Program-made: the position numbers and the translations under genes
In this document: piece by piece, positions 7,380 to 11,705 of the stretch
Layout: each line of letters begins with the position of its first letter
How positions within the stretch are numbered: the stretch's first letter is position 1
Notes under the pieces: generated by a model
Told to the model about the DNA's origin: nothing
Databases searched by the model: none
Seen by the model: the letters and a program-made list of their open reading frames with translations, nothing else
Assembly: GCA_002479645.1 (NCBI GenBank)
Contig: DLOO01000035.1
Span: 29,124 to 40,828, forward strand
Source: Lachnoclostridium sp. UBA7482
GTDB taxonomy: Bacteria > Bacillota > Clostridia > Lachnospirales > Lachnospiraceae
Length of the DNA stretch: 11,705 nucleotides
Direction: 5' to 3'

Positions 7380-8486
7380 ATGCGAAAAATAACGGAAAAT
7401 GAATGGAATCTGGTTCGTGTACACGGAAGAACCAACGGGAAACGGCCAATCACACTTTTTTACAGCGGCAGTGCGGTGGAGTGCAATGTGAAGGCGGCAA
7501 ATCTTGCAGTGAAGGTAAATGCGGGCTATGAGTATTGTGACATCTGGCTTACCGTATTGATTGACGGCGCTGTGGTTTCCCGTCAGATGCTTGCACCCGG
7601 GGAGCAGATGATTACCGTATTTCGGAGGATGAATCCCGATAAGGTAAAAAATGTCCGAATTGTGCGTGAGACGGAGGCAATTCCCGATGACACGATGCAC
7701 TATCTTCAGATTCTCGATTTTGAAACGGATGGAGAGTTCTGCGGGGTGGCAAAGCGCCCGATTTCGATTGAATTTATCGGAGACAGTATCACCACCGGCG
7801 AGGGAACCTACGGTGCGAAAGGAGAGGAGGACTGGATTCCGATGTTCTTCTCGGCATATCATAACTACGCATATATGACCGCAGAAGCGTTAAAAGCCGA
7901 TTATCGCGTGATTTCCAAAGGCGGCTGGGGGATTTACTCCGGCTGGGACAACAATGTGACCTGCAGCATTCCGAAGGTGTACAGTAAGGTGTGCGGGTTG
8001 CTTCCCGGTTCTGCCAATGAGGCAGTCGGGGCACAGGAGGAATATGATTTTGCGGCAAATCCGGTCGATTTGGTCGTATTACATTTGGGTACAAACGACT
8101 TTAGCGCATTTACACAAAATGCCTGGGTGGACCCGGCAAGCGGAATTACATACAAACAGAATCTGCTTGCGGACGGCACGCCGGAACCGGAATCGAAAAA
8201 ACGGTTTTTGAACGCAGCCGTAGAAGCCTTGAAGGATATTCGCAGCAAGAACCCGCACGCACCGATTCTGTGGATTTATGGAATGTTAGGGGATGGACTG
8301 AAGCCGCTCATTCTTGAGGCGATTTCCTTGTACCGAAGGGAGACCGGAGATAATCAGATTTCCTATCTTGACCTTCCCAACACAACCGACGAAACGGTAG
8401 GAAGCCGCTTCCATCCGGGCTATCCGGCGCATAAGGAAGCGGTGAAGGTGCTGATACCGGAGATAAGGAAGATTCTGGGGAAGTAG
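7380..8486 (+). CDS. Two-domain SGNH/GDSL esterase (carbohydrate esterase 2-like)
   Basis: A 368-residue putative ester hydrolase. The N-terminal part (about 1-125) is beta-rich, consistent with the jelly-roll domain of CE2-type acetylesterases. The SGNH hydrolase domain follows: block I is IGDSIT with nucleophile S136, block II includes SKGGWGIYSGW, block III is LGTND with N239, and block V is FHPGYPAH with H345 as catalytic histidine. No Asp stands three residues before H345 (the sequence is GSRFHPG), so a Ser-His dyad as in CE2 enzymes is possible. There is no signal peptide, so it probably acts in the cytosol, for example on acetylated sugars or oligosaccharides taken up by the cell. ATG 7380 follows AAGGAGA at 7367-7373. 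It lies after a terminator and should have its own promoter, which I could not place with confidence. Confidence 0.88.
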   Translation: MRKITENEWNLVRVHGRTNGKRPITLFYSGSAVECNVKAANLAVKVNAGYEYCDIWLTVLIDGAVVSRQMLAPGEQMITVFRRMNPDKVKNVRIVRETEAIPDDTMHYLQILDFETDGEFCGVAKRPISIEFIGDSITTGEGTYGAKGEEDWIPMFFSAYHNYAYMTAEALKADYRVISKGGWGIYSGWDNNVTCSIPKVYSKVCGLLPGSANEAVGAQEEYDFAANPVDLVVLHLGTNDFSAFTQNAWVDPASGITYKQNLLADGTPEPESKKRFLNAAVEALKDIRSKNPHAPILWIYGMLGDGLKPLILEAISLYRRETGDNQISYLDLPNTTDETVGSRFHPGYPAHKEAVKVLIPEIRKILGK

Positions 8487-8563
8487 GGGTGTAATGTGTC
8501 ATTTGTACCGCGAAAACAGGTCAAATATACCAAATTAGGAAAAAAGTTTTTTTATAGACTATA

Positions 8564-8791
8564 ATGTTCAAATACTATACTAATATTGATAGAGACAAGA
8601 AGGGGGAAAGTCGGGAAATAGACTGGAACTATGCAAATAAATGGACAATAACCTTTATTAATAACTTGGTAGCAGGAAAATCCATAAGTGAGGCAAGTTA
8701 TGCAGCATTACATAATGGTTGGTATATAATAAATTGTGCAGAGGGCTTAGATAGCTATACAATATATGGAAATGTGAATCAAGGGATATAG
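8564..8791 (+). CDS. Small hypothetical protein, possible C-terminal remnant of a larger gene
   Basis: A 75-codon ORF of unknown function. It is more AT-rich than the neighbours and uses ATA for seven of its nine isoleucines, a codon that is rare in purF and purB. No good ribosome site precedes ATG 8564: the nearest, AGGAAAAAAG, starts 27 nt upstream, and a TAG closes the frame at 8555-8557. The segment WTITFINNLVAGKSISEAS resembles the closing helix of caspase-like or CHAT peptidase domains, where a similar W..FY..L..GKS..EA pattern occurs; this is a weak impression. The stop overlaps the ribosome site of the lipoprotein gene nine bases before its start, so translation of the two may be coupled. 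It may be a genuine small protein or the tail of a decayed gene. Confidence 0.45.
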   Translation: MFKYYTNIDRDKKGESREIDWNYANKWTITFINNLVAGKSISEASYAALHNGWYIINCAEGLDSYTIYGNVNQGI

Positions 8792-8800
8792 GGAGGGTTT

Positions 8801-9700
8801 ATGAAGAAACTATTATTATTGAGTATCATTTGCTGCATGTTTGTAGTAGTGGGCTGTGGTGCAAAAGAAAAAAGGATTGAATTGAAAAATGTCAAAATTG
8901 CTGTGAACGAATCGGACGAAAAGGGCATTTTTGGAGATGTGGATACATTCAAATTCGGTGATTATAAGCCTTATGAAAGAAAAAAGGCAAAGTCCAGCCA
9001 AAGTGTAAAAATCAATGGCAAGCAGGTAACGGGAAACTATGTATACTCTTACGAAGATCCGATGTTGAATTATGGAGTGGATGTTTATGCCGACGAAGCC
9101 GGTAATTCCTTTGAACTTTCATCAGAGACAAAGACTCTGGTTGGATATAGTGACGAGGGCGGACTGTTGGAGACATTGACATTTTCTTCAAAGGAGGAAT
9201 TGTTAAAATGTACAGATACATTTGCGTCAGATTATATTGACACAAAGGATTTTGAGCCTTATATCAACACGCAGGTTCTTGTAAATGAAGATGGAATCTC
9301 GTCCTCGCGGAATGAGGAGGGATTTTATGTTCCGAAGGAAAATGAAGAGGCAAATTATGTTGTGACCTACATTTATACCGTGAAGGGCGTTAAGACCTTT
9401 GAACGATTTGAAATAAACATTTATAAGGGAAAGATTGCCAGCTTCTATTACATAATGCCTGGGGAGTATACGGATTCAAAGGTTACGATTTCATATGATG
9501 ATGCAGACTTAAAGGCAGTTGTGGATGACTTTATTAAGGCAAATGCTGCCGTTGCCGATTTGAAATATCAGATAAAGGACACTTATCTTTCCGTAAACAG
9601 TAAGGAAAAGAATTATATCATGGTAATATTGGATGTGTCCTATCCCGAAGAAGGGGCAGAGCATTGTGAAATTGTCAATCTGCTGCTTGAACTTGAGTAA
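8801..9700 (+). CDS. Putative lipoprotein of unknown function
   Basis: A 299-residue protein with a typical lipoprotein signal: basic MKK, a hydrophobic stretch (residues 4-17) and a lipobox VVGC with C19 as the lipidated residue, so it should be exported and anchored on the outer face of the membrane. The mature part is lysine- and acid-rich with alternating beta-type segments (for example NYVVTYIYTVKGVK and KIASFYYIMPGEY) and ends in a beta-strand-like LLLELE. I do not recognise the family. ATG 8801 has an excellent GGGAGGG at 8791-8797. It is more AT-rich than the flanking biosynthesis genes and pairs with the small upstream ORF, which suggests an accessory or acquired pair. A terminator follows within 60 nt. 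Confidence 0.87.
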   Translation: MKKLLLLSIICCMFVVVGCGAKEKRIELKNVKIAVNESDEKGIFGDVDTFKFGDYKPYERKKAKSSQSVKINGKQVTGNYVYSYEDPMLNYGVDVYADEAGNSFELSSETKTLVGYSDEGGLLETLTFSSKEELLKCTDTFASDYIDTKDFEPYINTQVLVNEDGISSSRNEEGFYVPKENEEANYVVTYIYTVKGVKTFERFEINIYKGKIASFYYIMPGEYTDSKVTISYDDADLKAVVDDFIKANAAVADLKYQIKDTYLSVNSKEKNYIMVILDVSYPEEGAEHCEIVNLLLELE

Positions 9701-9756
9701 TCGTTTCGATACGGAATACAGAGTAATACCTTTACCCGTCCTCGTAGGAAGGCAGG

Positions 9757-9781
9757 AAAAGGGCGTAGTTGCCCCTTTTTT
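9757..9781 (+). terminator. Intrinsic terminator after the lipoprotein gene
   Basis: AAAAGGG at 9757-9763 pairs with CCCTTTT at 9773-9779 around a nine-base loop, and the T-run extends to 9781. It separates the lipoprotein gene from the purF promoter. Confidence 0.78.
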
Positions 9782-9822
9782 GCTTTTCAGGATAATCCGA
9801 GAACCTCATGTCAAAAATCCGG

Positions 9823-9851
9823 TTGACAATTTCAGACAAAAGGGGTAAACT
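9823..9851 (+). promoter_or_regulatory. Sigma-A type promoter for the purF transcript
   Basis: A perfect -35 box TTGACA at 9823-9828, a 17-base spacer, and a -10 box TAAACT at 9846-9851 (four of six consensus positions). Transcription would start near 9857-9859, giving a leader of about 80 nt before purF. It lies just after the terminator of the preceding gene, where a promoter is expected. Confidence 0.75.
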
Positions 9852-9869
9852 TACAAACGAATGAAAGCA

Positions 9870-9910
9870 AAGGCGCTTTGGGACCCGCTCCCGAAGTGTC
9901 TTCTTTTTTT
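9870..9910 (+). terminator. Terminator hairpin in the purF leader, likely attenuator
   Basis: Bases 9870-9882 pair without a mismatch with 9890-9902: 13 pairs, three of them G-T wobbles, around the loop ACCCGCT. A C at 9903 and seven T at 9904-9910 follow. It lies between the promoter at 9823-9851 and the purF ribosome site at 9926-9932, so most transcripts would stop after about 50 nt unless the hairpin is bypassed. A weak competing hairpin (AAAGC 9864-9868 with GCTTT 9875-9879) would break the left arm. No known riboswitch aptamer fits in the short leader. Confidence 0.8.
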
Positions 9911-9937
9911 GCCATAAGGACTAACAGGAGGGCTGCC

Positions 9938-11317
9938 ATGTTTGTACAGGAAGACAAGCCGAAGGAGGAATGCGGTGTTTTCGGTGTTTGGGGCGCAGAT
10001 CATATCAAAGCGGCACAATGGGTGTATTACGGACTGATTGCTCTGCAGCACCGCGGGCAGGAGTCTGCCGGCATTGTTGTCTGCGATACAAAGGGACCGA
10101 TTGGGAACATCTGCTCCCACAAAGGAATGGGGCTGGTAAGTGAGGTCTTTCCGAGTGAGAATCTGGAGCGGCTCCGTGGAAATATCGGTATCGGTCATGT
10201 GCGGTATTCGACCGCCGGAGCAAGCTGCGTGGAAAATGCGCAGCCGGTATTTTTGAACTACATGAAAGGAACTTTGGCTCTTGCACATAACGGCAACATC
10301 ACTAATGCGGAGGAGATGCGAAAGGAACTGCAAGGCGAGGGAGCGGTATTTAACGGTTCGACCGATTCGGAGGTCATTGCCTACCGGATTGCGATGGAGC
10401 GGCTGAAAACAGCTTCCATAGAAGAAGCTGTTTGTAATGTGGCAAAGGAGCTGAAAGGTGGTTATGCGCTTCTGATTATGAGTCCGAAGAAGCTGGTTGG
10501 AGTAAGAGATCCGCTTGGTTTGAAACCACTTTGTATCGGCAGGGTGGACAATACCTACATCCTGGCGTCGGAGAGCACGGCACTGACTGCAGTGAATGCG
10601 GAATTTGTGCGGGATGTACTTCCCGGTGAGATTATCACGATTACCAAGGACGGTCTGCATTCGGAGATCTGCCTGAAGGCAGATTGGCAGGCACATTGTG
10701 TCTTTGAATATATTTATTTTGCAAGGTTGGATTCAAAAATTGACGGGATCAGCATATACGACGCCCGTATTCGCGGCGGAAAAGCGCTTGCTAAGCGCTA
10801 TCCGGTTGAGGCGGACGTGGTTACCGGTGTTCCCGAATCCGGGCTTACGGCAGCGGTGGGATATTCCGAACAGTCGGGAATTCCGTTTAAGCTTGCATTT
10901 TCCAAAAACGGATATGTCGGTCGAACCTTTATTAAACCGACGCAGGAGGAGCGTGTTTCGGCGGTTCACATGAAGCTTCACGTCATCGAAAGTGTGGTGA
11001 AGGGCAAACGTGTGGTTTTGATTGACGACTCCATTGTTCGCGGTACTACAATCGCGAACCTGATCCGAATGATGCGAAATGCGGGCGCAACGGAGGTTCA
11101 TGTTCGAATCAGCTCACCGCCGTTTTTGTATCCGTGCTTCTACGGAACCGATGTTCCGGATAATTCGGAGCTGATTGCCACAGAGTACTCGGTGAAGGAA
11201 ATTTGTGAAAAGATTGGAGCGGATTCCCTTGGATACATGCAGCTTGAGGATATTTCGGAGATGACCGGCAGCCTGCCGCTTTGCAAGGCATGCTTTGATA
11301 ATCATTATCCGGTATAA
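9938..11317 (+). CDS. purF: Amidophosphoribosyltransferase PurF
   Basis: First committed step of purine synthesis: PRPP plus glutamine gives 5-phosphoribosylamine, glutamate and pyrophosphate. The 459-residue precursor has an 11-residue propeptide ending in EE, cut to expose the N-terminal nucleophile C12 (CGVFGVWG). The Ntn glutaminase domain covers about 12-240, with the family's HRGQESAG and GIGHVRYST segments. The phosphoribosyltransferase domain carries the PRPP loop IDDSIVRGTT with D363 and D364. The iron-sulphur cysteines of the Bacillus-type enzyme are present at C254, C400, C449 and C452, so it should carry a 4Fe-4S cluster and be oxygen-sensitive. ATG 9938 follows AGGAGGG at 9926-9932; an upstream in-frame TTG at 9878 lies within the leader hairpin and is rejected. 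carA begins 13 nt later. Confidence 0.98.
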   Translation: MFVQEDKPKEECGVFGVWGADHIKAAQWVYYGLIALQHRGQESAGIVVCDTKGPIGNICSHKGMGLVSEVFPSENLERLRGNIGIGHVRYSTAGASCVENAQPVFLNYMKGTLALAHNGNITNAEEMRKELQGEGAVFNGSTDSEVIAYRIAMERLKTASIEEAVCNVAKELKGGYALLIMSPKKLVGVRDPLGLKPLCIGRVDNTYILASESTALTAVNAEFVRDVLPGEIITITKDGLHSEICLKADWQAHCVFEYIYFARLDSKIDGISIYDARIRGGKALAKRYPVEADVVTGVPESGLTAAVGYSEQSGIPFKLAFSKNGYVGRTFIKPTQEERVSAVHMKLHVIESVVKGKRVVLIDDSIVRGTTIANLIRMMRNAGATEVHVRISSPPFLYPCFYGTDVPDNSELIATEYSVKEICEKIGADSLGYMQLEDISEMTGSLPLCKACFDNHYPV

Positions 11318-11330
11318 AAGGAGAAGGACA

Positions 11331-11705
11331 ATGGCAGAACAGTGGAAGAGAAAAATTATTTTGGAGGATGGCGCGGAATTTGTCGGCTGCGGCTTCGGTT
11401 CGGATGAGGCGAAGATGGTGGAAATCGTTTTCAATACCTCGATGGTTGGCTACCAGGAAATTATTTCCGACCCGTCCTACACCTGTCAGGCCGTCGTGAT
11501 GACATATCCGTTAATTGGAAATTACGGCATGTGCGACGACGATTACGAAACCCTGATTCCGACGATTTCCGGTATGATTGTAAAGGAATACTGTGAGCAT
11601 CCGTCGAATTTCCGCAGTACAAAGACACTGGACAGTGTTATGAAGAAATACGGAATCGTCGGTGTTTCCGGTGTGGATACCAGAATGCTGGCAAGACATA
11701 TCCGC
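11331..11705 (+). CDS. carA: Carbamoyl-phosphate synthase small subunit CarA (5' part, cut by the window end)
   Basis: The first 125 codons of the glutaminase subunit that feeds ammonia to CarB for carbamoyl phosphate, used in pyrimidine and arginine synthesis. The visible part is the small-subunit N-terminal domain: ILEDGAEFVG, FNTSMVGYQEIISDPSY, then TYPLIGNYG, and a segment ending VSGVDTRMLARHIR, all typical of CarA. The class I glutaminase domain with its Cys-His-Glu triad lies beyond the window; the full protein should be about 350-380 residues. ATG 11331 has AGGAG at 11319-11323. The 13-nt gap after purF indicates one transcript, and carB is expected downstream. Confidence 0.96.
   Translation, partial: MAEQWKRKIILEDGAEFVGCGFGSDEAKMVEIVFNTSMVGYQEIISDPSYTCQAVVMTYPLIGNYGMCDDDYETLIPTISGMIVKEYCEHPSNFRSTKTLDSVMKKYGIVGVSGVDTRMLARHIR

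Noticed and set aside
8540..8565. TATAAT at 8560-8565 and an A/T tract before the small ORF as a promoter
   Set aside because: No -35 box at 16-18 bases, and the -10 box overlaps the start codon, so it could not serve that ORF.
9701..9860. Search for a purine, PRPP, ZTP or guanine riboswitch before purF
   Set aside because: None of the conserved core sequences of these classes was found, and the predicted start site leaves too short a leader.

Overview
The window looks like a chromosomal housekeeping stretch from a Gram-positive anaerobe of the class Clostridia, most like Lachnospiraceae. This rests on strong AGGAGG-type ribosome sites, a Bacillus-type PurF with propeptide and iron-sulphur cysteines, a clostridial-type M18 aminopeptidase and intermediate base composition. 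The assignment is an inference from gene content, not a database match. Every gene I support is on the + strand.

Layout. 1-76: an intrinsic-terminator hairpin that ends directly against the ribosome site of the first gene. 77-3239: SAM-dependent methyltransferase, Hsp33 chaperone (hslO), adenylosuccinate lyase (purB). 3332-7289: a tight four-gene run of M18 zinc aminopeptidase (apeA), dUTPase (dut) and two adjacent G3E/COG0523 GTPases, closed by a strong terminator at 7296-7328. The first GTPase carries a His/Cys-rich metal-binding insert. The second appears fused to a YcgQ/TIGR03943-like C-terminal domain. 7380-8486: a two-domain SGNH esterase. 8564-9700: a more AT-rich pair, a 75-codon ORF that may be a gene remnant and a lipoprotein of unknown function, followed by a terminator. 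9823-11705: a promoter, a short leader holding a long terminator hairpin, purF, and the first third of carA, which runs off the window.

How it fits together. purB and purF belong to purine synthesis and carA to pyrimidine/arginine synthesis. dut keeps dUTP out of DNA. HslO and the M18 peptidase are zinc proteins, and the two GTPases are of the metallochaperone type, so metal supply is a plausible shared theme of 903-7289. The most interesting points are the GTPase pair (one with a large metal sponge and no NKxD motif, one without CxCC and fused to a permease-partner domain) and the purF leader, where a consensus promoter is followed within about 55 nt by an intrinsic terminator, which implies attenuation control.
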